From: Peribacillus folii
GTDB lineage: Bacteria; Bacillota; Bacilli; Bacillales; DSM-1321
Reading direction: 5' to 3'
DNA length: 64,000 bases
Assembly: GCF_030271255.1 (NCBI RefSeq)
Contig: NZ_JASJOM010000002.1
Coordinates: 124,001-188,000 of the forward strand
Shown here: piece by piece, positions 54,401 to 63,055 of the stretch
How the letters are laid out: the number at the start of each line of letters is the position of its first letter
Numbering within the stretch: position 1 is the stretch's first letter
Position numbers and translations under genes: made by a program
The notes under the pieces: generated by a model
Databases searched by the model: none
What the model saw: only the letters and a program-made list of their open reading frames with translations
Told to the model about the DNA's origin: nothing

Positions 54401-55780
54401 TCAAATATGTTTCCTGATTTTATATTGCAGCGTCTGCCGCGGAATCTGCAATAGCTTTGATGCCTGAAAAACATTCCCATTCGTTTGATGGAGAGCAGCG
54501 GTAATCAATTTTGTTTCCATCTGAATCATTGCTTCCCGGAGCGGCAGGATTTCTTCATGTAAAACTGTTCGTCTCATCAATTGAGGTAGATCTTCATAAA
54601 TCAAGCTTTCCCCATCTGTATGGTTCATCATGAATTCAATCGTATGTTTCAGCTCCCTTACATTGCCTGGCCATTGGTACTGCCTGAAAAAAACAGCGAT
54701 CTCCTCATCGACACCTTTAATACCCATTCCTAATTTGCTGTTGTGAATGGAAATGAAATGCGCCGTAAGAAGCTCGATATCCTTTACTCGCTCCCTTAAC
54801 GGAGGCAGCTCATAACTTAATACATTCAGCCGGTAAAATAAATCTGGTCTAAGTTTATTTTCCGTAACGGCCCGTTTAGGATCAACATTCATCGCTGCCA
54901 TGATCCTGACATCCACCTGCACGCTTCCGGCGGCCCCGATTCTCCTGATGGTTCCATCTTCCAGCACGCGCAATAGCTTTGCCTGCAGGTCAATCGGCAT
55001 CGACTGCAGTTCATCCAAAAACAAAGTTCCGCCATGGGCCAATTCAAATAATCCTTTTCGCTCCAAAGCACCCGTGTAACTCCCTTTCGCTGTACCGAAT
55101 AGGAGTGATTCCAACAGTTCCCCGGGTAATGCTGCGCAATTTTGGGCAATGAAGGGCTCGTTTCTCCGTGCGGATTCCCGGTGGATGCTTTGGATAAAAA
55201 GCTCTTTTCCCACGCCACTCTCCCCATAAACCAAAACCGCAGACGAGGAGCGGGCAGCCTTCTTCCCTTTCGATATCAAGCTTTTGAACTGGTCATCGCA
55301 TGTTAAGATCTCCGAAAAAGAATGCAAATGGCCAGACTCCGTTATCTTTTCAGGATGCTTACTGGTCTTGAAAGAGCCTTCCAGGTCCGCTACCCTTTCT
55401 GATAATCGCTTTATACTTGAATAGTCCTTGGCGATTTCAATGGCTCCTACGGTGACCCCGTCAACATTTAACGGGAGTGTCGTATTTTGCGTTTCAATGA
55501 TCCGTCCATGTGCATTTATATATGATTGGTTATAATTGTAGATAGGTTTTTCGGATTTGATGACCCGCAGTAAGGTGGATGATTTATGATTCAATGAGGG
55601 AAAGGCTTCCAGCAATGGTTTTCCCAGCACTTCACTTCTTTTCATTCCATCATGATTGGCTGCAACACCATTATAAAAGATGGTATGACCTTTTGGATCG
55701 ATCACATGAATTCCTTCATCTATGGTATTTAAGATAGCTTCCAATACTTCACGTGTATTATATGATTCATCCGGCAACAT
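54401..55780 (-). CDS. Sigma-54-dependent transcriptional activator (PAS, AAA+, Fis-type HTH)
   Basis: A bacterial enhancer-binding protein of 459 residues. An N-terminal PAS domain (about 12-120; NTIDEGIHVIDPKGHTIFYN) could sense a metabolite; the AAA+ domain has Walker A GESGVGKE (186-193), the sigma-54 contact loop GSYTGA (233-238, a Phe-to-Tyr variant of GAFTGA), and Walker B GGTLFLDEL; the C-terminal HTH (about 420-459) reads GNVFQASKLLQIPRQTLQYK. Similar to RocR and BkdR in layout. The ATG at 55780 follows GAGGAGGGAT. Its position between yodP and kamA, and the -24/-12 site before kamA, make kamA the likely target. Confidence 0.93.
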   Translation of the reverse strand: MLPDESYNTREVLEAILNTIDEGIHVIDPKGHTIFYNGVAANHDGMKRSEVLGKPLLEAFPSLNHKSSTLLRVIKSEKPIYNYNQSYINAHGRIIETQNTTLPLNVDGVTVGAIEIAKDYSSIKRLSERVADLEGSFKTSKHPEKITESGHLHSFSEILTCDDQFKSLISKGKKAARSSSAVLVYGESGVGKELFIQSIHRESARRNEPFIAQNCAALPGELLESLLFGTAKGSYTGALERKGLFELAHGGTLFLDELQSMPIDLQAKLLRVLEDGTIRRIGAAGSVQVDVRIMAAMNVDPKRAVTENKLRPDLFYRLNVLSYELPPLRERVKDIELLTAHFISIHNSKLGMGIKGVDEEIAVFFRQYQWPGNVRELKHTIEFMMNHTDGESLIYEDLPQLMRRTVLHEEILPLREAMIQMETKLITAALHQTNGNVFQASKLLQIPRQTLQYKIRKHI

Positions 55781-55822
55781 ATCCCTCCTCATGTACATGC
55801 TTGCTACATGTATATGTGGAAA

Positions 55823-55838
55823 TGCCGAAAACTTGCCA
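55823..55838 (-). promoter_or_regulatory. Possible second sigma-54-like promoter
   Basis: TGGCAAGTTTTCGGCA on the minus strand keeps the GG/GC pair at the correct 10-base interval, but TTGC is CGGC. It lies 43 bases before the activator start. An inverted repeat CATGTA-(9)-TACATG at 55790-55810 follows it. Confidence 0.35.
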
Positions 55839-55860
55839 AGCCCCGCCTAAAATTGAGCAA

Positions 55861-56709
55861 TCACGTATAATTTTTCACCCACAGGTTCATGTCTTCAAGT
55901 TTGTCGAAGATGTAGCAATTATTGGCCAAGCGCCCCCGATATGCATAGCCATGCTGATGCAGCGCCGCATTCATCCCAAATGAGAGCGACCTGGCAATCG
56001 AATAGATGCAATAAATTTCATGGGAAATTAGGTGCTCTTCGATATGGGCAATCAAATGCTTCATCAACCCATACTGCCGATGTTCCGGCAATGTCGCACA
56101 ATCCGTGATTTCTGCATTATGGTAAAAAGCATCGATTTCAGCGGAAGCGGCACTTACAAGCTTGCCTTCATGGAGATAAATATAAAAAACCGTTCCTTTT
56201 TCCATGCATTTTCTCACATATGCCTGGTCATTCATCGGTGTGGGATACACTTCGAAAACCTTGCCATACAACTGTGCAAGCTGGCCGGCATCTGACAGTT
56301 CCGCTTTGCGGACTTGATATGCGGAAGGCGGTTCATCCAGCCCTGCCTTAATCGGCTGCTTCAAAATATCTGAGAGGATTTTATCTTCCTTTTGCCATTC
56401 GTCACTGTTACGCCGTTCATTGCTCATATATTTAACCAGGAAGAAGCAGTCGCTTCCCAAAAAGAACTTATCGATGCTGCCTTCGTATAAAAAACCATTA
56501 GAAATTAATTCCTGAAGGTTTTCTTTGCGTGCCTTGAATATGATTTTCTCTGCTGCCATGTCTTTGGCTGCCTTTAAAGCCTCCGCGATGCATTCTTGAA
56601 AATGACCGAGATAATCCTCCACCCTGACCCGCTTATTAAAATGATCAAGCGTCAACTGTATGGTGCAGCGCTGTTTTTGAATTTTTTTTTCAAAGATCCC
56701 CGTTTCCAT
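55861..56709 (-). CDS. yodP: Beta-lysine N6-acetyltransferase
   Basis: AblB-type enzyme that acetylates beta-lysine to N-epsilon-acetyl-beta-lysine, a compatible solute in archaea and reported from some bacilli. In 282 residues an N-terminal half (FNKRVRVEDYLGHFQE) precedes a GNAT domain with YQVRKAELSDAGQLAQLYGKVFEVYPTP (in part) and the acetyl-CoA loop LPEHRQYGLMKHLIAH. The ATG at 56709 follows GGGAGGA. The pairing with kamA is the classic ablA-ablB arrangement. Confidence 0.88.
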   Translation of the reverse strand: METGIFEKKIQKQRCTIQLTLDHFNKRVRVEDYLGHFQECIAEALKAAKDMAAEKIIFKARKENLQELISNGFLYEGSIDKFFLGSDCFFLVKYMSNERRNSDEWQKEDKILSDILKQPIKAGLDEPPSAYQVRKAELSDAGQLAQLYGKVFEVYPTPMNDQAYVRKCMEKGTVFYIYLHEGKLVSAASAEIDAFYHNAEITDCATLPEHRQYGLMKHLIAHIEEHLISHEIYCIYSIARSLSFGMNAALHQHGYAYRGRLANNCYIFDKLEDMNLWVKNYT

Positions 56710-56787
56710 TCCTCCCGCTCCTTTCACACCCAATTCCATTGTACCAAAAGGCCTGACTCTTATAGGAATCAGACCCTCGAAAAATGA

Positions 56788-58053
56788 TTATTTCTGCTCG
56801 GCCCCACACCAATCGATAATGGTCAAGGCAATGATTTCCGCAGCCTCCATCATTTTATCCACTTCTATATATTCATTGGAATCATGAGCCAGCTTCGTTT
56901 CTCCCGGCCCAAAAACGACGACTGGAGTCGATCCCACCGTTGATAGATAGCCCCCATCCGTCGCCCATGGAGACGCTTCAACGATCGGCTTTTCCCCCTT
57001 CACCTTTTCATAATAAGTTCCGATCGTTCTCATCAGCGGATGCTCCGTTTCGAGACTTCCAGGCAGCCACCTGGCGCCAAACCATTCCACTGCAATCGGC
57101 TTTTCCTTGAACCATTCATCACCTTCATTGATGGCCTTTATCCGCTGTATCAGCGACCTTTGCGCATCCTCCATGGTCTCTGTAGGAGCAATCCCCAATC
57201 GCCCTTCAAGAACGGCGGTATCGGGCACGGAAGAAGGCCAATTGCCGCTTTTCATGCTTCCTATGTTAATTGGAATCGGGATGGGGACGTTTTCATAAAG
57301 CGGATGATGGAGTGTCTCATTTCGTTCTTGTTCAAGTTGCTTGATTTCCCTCATGACGTCCACCGCTTTATCAATGGCGCTTACTCCCTCATATCTTGTA
57401 CCGCCATGGGCAGACTTCCCAGTTACGATCAGCCGAAACCACATCGATCCCTGCTGCAGCGGAAACAGCTTCATATTGGTGGGCTCCGGAATGATTGCCC
57501 CATCCGCATTGTATCCGCGCACGACTGCTGCCAATGTCCCGGCACCGCCGCTTTCCTCTTCAATCACACTCTGAAAAATTACATCCCCCTTCAATTGAAT
57601 GCCCGATTCCACGATTGCTTCGATTGCCATCAATAAGGAAACATTGCCGCCTTTCATATCGGTCGTTCCCCTTCCGAACACCTTTCCCTCCAGCAGCCTG
57701 CCACTAAACGGTTCGTCTTGCCAAGCCGTATGATCGCCTTCTGGGACTACATCAATATGACCGTTTAAAATAAGAGACTTTCCGTTACCTGTTCCTCTTT
57801 TTATCGCGACAAGATTTGGATTTCCTTTAAAATCCTTGCGATCACAATAAAAATGAGGATGATTCCGCAACTGCTCATCCCCGATTTCCCACAAATCTAT
57901 TTCAAGTCCAAGCTGCCTGCACTTCTCGACGACTATGGCTTGTGCACTCCCTTCCTGCCCTCTCTTGCTCGGTTCCTGGACCAGCTTTTGCAGTAATTGT
58001 ATCGCCCTTGTCCGCGAATCATTCAGCCACGTTCTTATTTCGTTCTCGTACAT
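56788..58053 (-). CDS. yodQ: M20-family deacylase (acetylornithine deacetylase-like)
   Basis: A zinc-dependent amidohydrolase of 421 residues: LNGHIDVVPEGD (metal His and Asp), GRGTTDMKGG (bridging Asp), EEESGGAGT (catalytic Glu), PEPTN, and a C-terminal His in ELIKAH-like position (KLAHDSNEYI). In this operon it may remove the acyl group from an N-acylated beta-lysine catabolite; that is inference from context. The ATG at 58053 follows GAGAGGAG; an ATG two codons earlier is the alternative. Confidence 0.88.
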   Translation of the reverse strand: MYENEIRTWLNDSRTRAIQLLQKLVQEPSKRGQEGSAQAIVVEKCRQLGLEIDLWEIGDEQLRNHPHFYCDRKDFKGNPNLVAIKRGTGNGKSLILNGHIDVVPEGDHTAWQDEPFSGRLLEGKVFGRGTTDMKGGNVSLLMAIEAIVESGIQLKGDVIFQSVIEEESGGAGTLAAVVRGYNADGAIIPEPTNMKLFPLQQGSMWFRLIVTGKSAHGGTRYEGVSAIDKAVDVMREIKQLEQERNETLHHPLYENVPIPIPINIGSMKSGNWPSSVPDTAVLEGRLGIAPTETMEDAQRSLIQRIKAINEGDEWFKEKPIAVEWFGARWLPGSLETEHPLMRTIGTYYEKVKGEKPIVEASPWATDGGYLSTVGSTPVVVFGPGETKLAHDSNEYIEVDKMMEAAEIIALTIIDWCGAEQK

Positions 58054-58068
58054 ATCCATTCTCCTCTC

Positions 58069-58734
58069 TCACTCTTGTAAAATATGGATGTTATCAGACA
58101 CAGTAAAGGACCCTGCGGTCTTATTCCTGATTTCACTTATGCTTGAGGCTGCGAATATATCGGTCAATAGGAGGCCCGCTCTCGTTACAGAAAAAACGCC
58201 AAGCTGCGTGATGATCATATGTACGCATTTTTGTGCCGTTAACGGTAACGTACATGTTTCGACTATTTTAGACATTCCCGTATTATCCGTATGCTCCATC
58301 AGGACAATGACCTTTTTAGCCTTTGCCGCCAGTTCCATGGCACCGCCCATTCCCGGCACCCGGCTGCCGGGGACGATCCAATTGGCTAGGTCTCCCGCTT
58401 CACTGACTTGGAGGGCTCCAAGAATCGTAATATCCACCAAGCCGCGCCGTATCATGCCGAAGGCAATCGTGCTCTCGCAGTAGGAAGCCCCGTCCCTGAT
58501 GGTGATCGGCTGTCCGCCTGCATTGCAAAGATGAGCATCTTCCTTTCCCTTGTCAGGGGCACTGCCCATTCCCACAAGTCCGTTTTCTGCATGAAACATC
58601 ACATCATGAGCATGAATGAGATGATTCGGGATAAGCGACGGAATGCCGATCCCCAAGTTGACCAGCATTCCATTGCTTATTTCAGCTGCTGCCCGCTTCG
58701 CTATTTTATTTCTTTCTTTTATTCCCAAGCCCAC
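58069..58734 (-). CDS. yodR: CoA-transferase subunit B
   Basis: Beta subunit of a 3-oxoacid CoA-transferase-like enzyme, 221 residues: AAAEISNGMLVNLGIGIPSL, the catalytic Glu in FHAENGLVGMG, and GASYCESTIAFGMIRRG. Start is GTG at 58734, which gives MGLGIKER and follows AAAGGAG ten bases upstream; two nearby TTG codons are alternatives. It overlaps the end of yodS by 16 bases, so the two subunits are coupled. Confidence 0.9.
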   Translation of the reverse strand: MGLGIKERNKIAKRAAAEISNGMLVNLGIGIPSLIPNHLIHAHDVMFHAENGLVGMGSAPDKGKEDAHLCNAGGQPITIRDGASYCESTIAFGMIRRGLVDITILGALQVSEAGDLANWIVPGSRVPGMGGAMELAAKAKKVIVLMEHTDNTGMSKIVETCTLPLTAQKCVHMIITQLGVFSVTRAGLLLTDIFAASSISEIRNKTAGSFTVSDNIHILQE

Positions 58735-59414
58735 TTCCAATCGACTCCTTTCGATGGAATGATATGATTGACAAAAGCTCCCGGTACAATGATGTCTTCG
58801 GGATCCATTGATCCCACCGGAACGATATGCTTGGCTTCGACAATCGTGATTTTTCCGGCCATGGCAACGATCGGATTCGTATTTCGGGCTGTTTTGTCAA
58901 ATATCAAATTCCCATAGGAATCTGCCATTTCTGCATAAACGATGGCAATATCTCCTGTCAATGCCGGTTCAACCAGATAAAGTTCATCACCGAGCTTGAC
59001 GGTCTGTTTGCCTTCCCGGACGATATCGGCATCGATGCCGATATCCGTCAGTATTCCGCCAAGGCCCATCCCTCCAGCCCTGATCCGCTCGGCAAGCGTT
59101 CCTTGCGGGCAGAATTCCACCTTCAGTTCGCCTTTATTCATCAATGAACCAGCGTTGGGGTTGGAGCCGATATGGGAAGCAATGATTTTTTTGGCGCGGC
59201 GTCCTGTGACCAGTTTGCCGATTCCTATATCGGGGAAGCCTGTATCATTACCTATCAAGGTCAGATGCTTAATACCTGTTTCCAAAATCAAATTGATCAA
59301 GCCCGGAGGCGTCCCAACCCCACCGAAGCCACCATAGAGTATCGACTGATGATCTTTAAACAGATGGGCAACATCTTCAAAACGGCAAATTTTCCCGAAT
59401 GTGTTCGCTGACAC
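58719..59414 (-). CDS. yodS: CoA-transferase subunit A
   Basis: Alpha subunit of the same CoA transferase, 231 residues, with the family motif GGFGGVGTPPGLINLI, SHIGSNPNAG, and FCPQGTLAERIRAGG. The substrate is unknown; a 3-keto acid arising from beta-lysine degradation is the natural guess. Start is GTG at 59414 following AAGGAAGTGAG. Located after yodT (17-base gap). Confidence 0.9.
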   Translation of the reverse strand: MSANTFGKICRFEDVAHLFKDHQSILYGGFGGVGTPPGLINLILETGIKHLTLIGNDTGFPDIGIGKLVTGRRAKKIIASHIGSNPNAGSLMNKGELKVEFCPQGTLAERIRAGGMGLGGILTDIGIDADIVREGKQTVKLGDELYLVEPALTGDIAIVYAEMADSYGNLIFDKTARNTNPIVAMAGKITIVEAKHIVPVGSMDPEDIIVPGAFVNHIIPSKGVDWKWAWE

Positions 59415-59431
59415 GGCGTCTCACTTCCTTG

Positions 59432-60778
59432 TTAGGATGGCAACTTGCACAAGGTCTCATTGAATTGCTGAAAAGTTATATCTATCCTCATTAACAATTC
59501 TGCGCATTCCTCTTCAGTTATGGTCAGCGGAGGGGATATGATAATCGCTGAACCGGTTACACCGTCAAGTCCTGCTGCTGCAGGATAGAGGAGGATCCCA
59601 TTTTTCATGCCTAATTCAATGATTGCATTGGTTACATTTACAGGATTGGGAAATGGGGTCTTCGCAACCTTTTCCTGCACGAATTCAAGTCCAATCAATA
59701 ATCCTCTGCCACGAATATCACCGATAAAGGAATATTTCCGCGCCAGCTGCTTCAGGCCCCTGCTCAGGTCTTTGCCTCGATCGGCTGATTTCTCGACAAG
59801 TTCATGCTCCTCGACATAGTTCAATACGGCTAATGAAACGGCACACGATAAAGGATTCGCACTAAGCGTGTGACCGCCCATGATGGACCTTGATCCCCCC
59901 AATATTGGCTCCATCACTTCCTTGGTCATGACTGCTGCCGCTATCGGGGTGTAACCGCCGCTCATCCCTTTACCGAAAGTTACAATATCAGGCTTAACAT
60001 CCCAATGTTCACAGGCAAGCATCTTTCCGGTCCGGCCAAAGCCGGTCATGACCTCATCTGCTATAAATAATATGTCATTCTCCTCGCAGATTTCCTTAAG
60101 TTTACGAAAGTATCCATCAGGCGGTACGATAGCCCCTCCCGCAGCACCGATGACAGGTTCCGCTATGAAGGCGGCTATATTGTCGCTGCCGATTCTGCGT
60201 ATCGATGCCTCCAATTCCGAAGCACAGGCCATTCCGCACGAGTGTGCATCAAGTTGAAGCGGGCACCTGTAGCAATATGGCGGAGACACGGAAGGATATG
60301 ATTCTAGCAGGGAAGTGAATCGTTCACGGCGAACCGGATGACCTGACATCGAAAGCGCGCCCATCGTGATACCATGGTAGCTCATCCATCGCGATATGAT
60401 CTTTTGCTTTCGGGGTTTTCCTTTTTCCTGCCAATGCTGAATGGCAATTTTCAAGGCAGTTTCAGTAGCTTCGGAGCCACTGTTCACAAAAAAGCTATAC
60501 GTCAGGTCTCCCTTTGTCAATTCAGTAATTTTCTTGGCAAGCTCCTCTGCAGCCTCGCTAGTAAACTGTGACCGATAAACAAATGAAACCTGTTTGGCCT
60601 GTTTGACCATCGCCTCCATGACTTCCTGAACACCATGGCCAATATTGGCGGTAACAGCACCGGAGGAGGCATCCAGGTAATCCTTTCCTTCTTTGTCATA
60701 TAAATAAACGCCTTGACCATGACTGATGGTCGGATAGGCTCCCCCTAGGACCGGCTTAATTAATGAAGACTGCTGCAT
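59432..60778 (-). CDS. yodT: Class III aminotransferase
   Basis: PLP-dependent omega-aminotransferase of 448 residues: GAVTANIGHG, FVNSGSEATETALK, DEVMTGFGRTGKM (PLP pyridine Asp), and the Schiff-base Lys in VTFGKGMSGGYTP. It probably removes the omega or beta amino group of beta-lysine or a derivative before CoA activation. The ATG at 60778 follows AAGGAGAG. It is first in the yodTSRQP direction of transcription. Confidence 0.9.
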   Translation of the reverse strand: MQQSSLIKPVLGGAYPTISHGQGVYLYDKEGKDYLDASSGAVTANIGHGVQEVMEAMVKQAKQVSFVYRSQFTSEAAEELAKKITELTKGDLTYSFFVNSGSEATETALKIAIQHWQEKGKPRKQKIISRWMSYHGITMGALSMSGHPVRRERFTSLLESYPSVSPPYCYRCPLQLDAHSCGMACASELEASIRRIGSDNIAAFIAEPVIGAAGGAIVPPDGYFRKLKEICEENDILFIADEVMTGFGRTGKMLACEHWDVKPDIVTFGKGMSGGYTPIAAAVMTKEVMEPILGGSRSIMGGHTLSANPLSCAVSLAVLNYVEEHELVEKSADRGKDLSRGLKQLARKYSFIGDIRGRGLLIGLEFVQEKVAKTPFPNPVNVTNAIIELGMKNGILLYPAAAGLDGVTGSAIIISPPLTITEEECAELLMRIDITFQQFNETLCKLPS

Positions 60779-60822
60779 AAGCCCACACTCTCCTTCTCTA
60801 AAAAACACATGCAGTATAATAA

Positions 60823-60830
60823 AGTGTATG
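60823..60830 (-). promoter_or_regulatory. Possible sigma-E type -10 element before yodT
   Basis: CATACACT on the minus strand matches the mother-cell sigma-E -10 form (CATACANT), 45 bases before the yodT start. The -35 region is not clear. A sigma-A reading (TTGCCT, 18 bases, TATTAT) overlaps it, so the choice is open. Confidence 0.35.
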
Positions 60831-60920
60831 TCCTGCCGAAGGCAATCTTGCTAAGGAAATTGCCCTAAACACTTAAAGCGTTCAACTTCTTAGTTTCGTA
60901 GGATTGTCCAAAAAAGCAAC

Positions 60921-60956
60921 AAAAAAAGTGTATCCACAAGAGATACACTTTTTTCT
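60921..60956 (-). terminator. Terminator after the zinc-ribbon gene
   Basis: AAAAGTGTATCTC / TGGATACACTTTT stem followed by Ts on the minus strand; paired A/T runs make it work both ways. Confidence 0.88.
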
Positions 60957-61285
60957 TACAATGCAGGTATTAGTTTTTGTTCACGAATTGATTCTAAAAA
61001 ACTTTCATCCTTTAAAACAGCCAGCACATTTTTATAAAAAGCAGTTTTATCGATAACTGCAGTATGTACATATTCATACTCTTTTAATGACGGATGACGC
61101 AAAACATCTTTCATGCAAGAAAGACAAACCTTTTTGGTTCCTAGCTTATAGTAGTTCAAGTTGCTTGCATCCCCATTGGAAGTGTCTTCGTTACAAACGA
61201 AGCAAGTATGGCTCACTCGGCCCTTTTTATTATACTCGGCCAAAACACCTTCTAAACGAATGGATGCGGGAATTGTTAATAACAC
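60956..61285 (-). CDS. Small protein with a zinc-ribbon motif
   Basis: A 109-residue protein of unknown function. Two Cys pairs (CFVC at 28-31, CLSC at 54-57) could bind one zinc, in SHTCFVCNEDTSNGD and KKVCLSCMKDVLRH. A helical tail follows (YKNVLAVLKDESFLESIREQ). The start is GTG at 61285, placed by AAAGGTGAT; an ATG one base off frame leads to a stop. Monocistronic. Confidence 0.7.
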   Translation of the reverse strand: MLLTIPASIRLEGVLAEYNKKGRVSHTCFVCNEDTSNGDASNLNYYKLGTKKVCLSCMKDVLRHPSLKEYEYVHTAVIDKTAFYKNVLAVLKDESFLESIREQKLIPAL

Positions 61286-61489
61286 ATAATCACCTTTTCT
61301 ATTTTAAATCTCTTAGTATTATATCAGAAAAATATAGAATTTGAACAATTAGACTCATTTTCCCTAATAATGCTTATAAAACAGGTAAATTTCCAGTGCG
61401 GATTAGGTGCTGGTCCCCTAAAAAAACCATCCTGCCTTTCGGAACGGATTTAAACACCGTCCACCCATGAACGGTGCGTTACTTTGAAT

Positions 61490-62464
61490 TCATGATTGGA
61501 TATCGATCATGGCTTTTCCATTCTTCACACTTAAGACTGCCTTCGAACCGTTCGGCACCGTCACGAAAGGATGAACATGGCCAAAATTAGCATTGGCGAT
61601 GACAGGTATGTCCTTTAGCTCTTGTTTGGTTGAAATGATTTCCTGCAACGCATAATCGGTCATGCCGGATTCCTTTTGGAAACGGCCGATGACGATGCCT
61701 TTGATCCCTCCTGCATCCGGCTGATGCAGCAATGATTGTAAATCCCTGTCAAAGCTGAATGGATGACTTTCTTCATCATCTTCTATGAACAGGATACGAT
61801 TCTCAAGGGAAGGCATGAATTCTGTCCCCTGCAATAGGTTGAGTGTACAAAGATTCCCGCCAATGATCGTCCCGGCTGCCTCCCCTTCCTGGATGACCAT
61901 ATAGCCTTCATTCGGGTGGAAGGTGCGGTCATCCTGTTCCAAATGCCAAGAATCATCACTCCAGGTTTCACTTGGTGCTAAATGGAAGCCTTCATGTTCG
62001 ATTACGGCCTTTTTGAAATGCTCCATCGTATATTCAAGCCCGGCCTTCATTCCAAATGTGGAAAAATGGGGACCGGTGTATGTAGTTAAGCCTGTTTTTT
62101 TATGGATGGCCAATAAAATGGAGGTTATATCACTATAGCCCATCAACACTTTAGGGTTCCTTTCAATCAAATCGTAGTCAATATATCGCAGTAATTGATT
62201 GGCATTATAGCCCCCGATGGCTGTAAAGATCCCTTTTACATTCCGATCACTGAATGCATCATGTAAATCCTCGATTCGATCATCAATCGAATTCGAAAAA
62301 AAATCATCATGGAACAATGCCGTTTTTCCATATGACACCTTAAAGCCAAGCTCCGTCAATCTTTCTTCCGCTAACCTCCGTTGCTCCCCCTTGACAATCG
62401 CTAAGCTTCTGGAAGGTGCAATGATGCGTATTTCATCCCCTGCCTGTAGACGGGAAGGTTTCAT
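61490..62464 (-). CDS. S66-family LD-carboxypeptidase-like protein (MccF/YocD type)
   Basis: A 324-residue serine peptidase of family S66, which contains LD-carboxypeptidase of murein recycling and the microcin C immunity enzyme MccF. The nucleophile Ser111 is in LMGYSDITSIL; the acidic residue is in RILFIEDDEE and the His in FGHVHPFVTVPNG. IAPSRSLAIV at the start and GGNLCTLNLLQGTEF are also typical. The ATG at 62464 follows AAGGGGG. Length and sequence resemble B. subtilis YocD. Confidence 0.87.
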   Translation of the reverse strand: MKPSRLQAGDEIRIIAPSRSLAIVKGEQRRLAEERLTELGFKVSYGKTALFHDDFFSNSIDDRIEDLHDAFSDRNVKGIFTAIGGYNANQLLRYIDYDLIERNPKVLMGYSDITSILLAIHKKTGLTTYTGPHFSTFGMKAGLEYTMEHFKKAVIEHEGFHLAPSETWSDDSWHLEQDDRTFHPNEGYMVIQEGEAAGTIIGGNLCTLNLLQGTEFMPSLENRILFIEDDEESHPFSFDRDLQSLLHQPDAGGIKGIVIGRFQKESGMTDYALQEIISTKQELKDIPVIANANFGHVHPFVTVPNGSKAVLSVKNGKAMIDIQS

Positions 62465-62593
62465 ATTTATTTCCCCCTTCATTACATAACATAGTCGTTA
62501 TTTTAGCAGAAATGGAGAATAAAGAACAATCAAGACACTTAAGTCGCTTGCACCGCAATGAAAGATAGCGTTTCCCTGTTTTCAACATGAAGA

Positions 62594-62618
62594 AAGACCA
62601 GTTTGTTCAACTGGTCCT
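62594..62618 (-). terminator. Terminator after the YjcZ-type gene
   Basis: GACCAG / CTGGTC stem with a 9-base loop followed by TTTCTT on the minus strand. Confidence 0.6.
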
Positions 62619-62630
62619 TAGTTATTCACA

Positions 62631-62762
62631 TTAGCAGCAGAATGAAGCACCGATGATAATCAACAGAATGAACAGTACAACGATCAATGCGAAGCCTGAT
62701 CCAAATCCGCCACAACCGCCACCGTAGCCGTATCCTCCGCCATATCCACCATATCCGTACAT
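62631..62762 (-). CDS. YjcZ/SscA-type small Gly-Tyr-rich peptide
   Basis: A 43-residue protein: Gly/Tyr-rich head ([19 protein letters not shown]) followed by a single hydrophobic helix ([18 protein letters not shown]) and a final Cys-Cys. This is the YjcZ family of sporulation-associated peptides, which includes B. subtilis SscA, needed for normal spore coat assembly. The ATG at 62762 follows AAAAGGAGTG. Monocistronic with its own terminator. Confidence 0.9.
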   Translation of the reverse strand: MYGYGGYGGGYGYGGGCGGFGSGFALIVVLFILLIIIGASFCC

Positions 62763-62953
62763 AAAAATTTCACTCCTTTTAGAATTCTGATTTCTCTTTA
62801 CACCTTACCATATGTCAATACGCCCGCCTTGGTCTGTGTATTTGCCCATTTTTCTTGATTTAGGAAAAAACTTAATGATCCATCCCTTCAACTTTCAAAG
62901 AAAATGCCCTATTAAATAACAAAGAAAAATGTCAAAAAACGTTTGTTATATTA

Positions 62954-62981
62954 TTGTGTTCCTTTGAATTTGGGATATAAT
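62954..62981 (+). promoter_or_regulatory. Promoter of the SGNH hydrolase gene
   Basis: TATAAT (62976-62981) preceded at 16 bases by TTGTGT (62954-62959). The start codon is 75 bases downstream. Confidence 0.5.
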
Positions 62982-63055
62982 AAGAAAAAAACAATACGTA
63001 AACCTAAAAAAATATCCCATGATGGATACATAAAAGGTTAAACGGGGGAACACAA

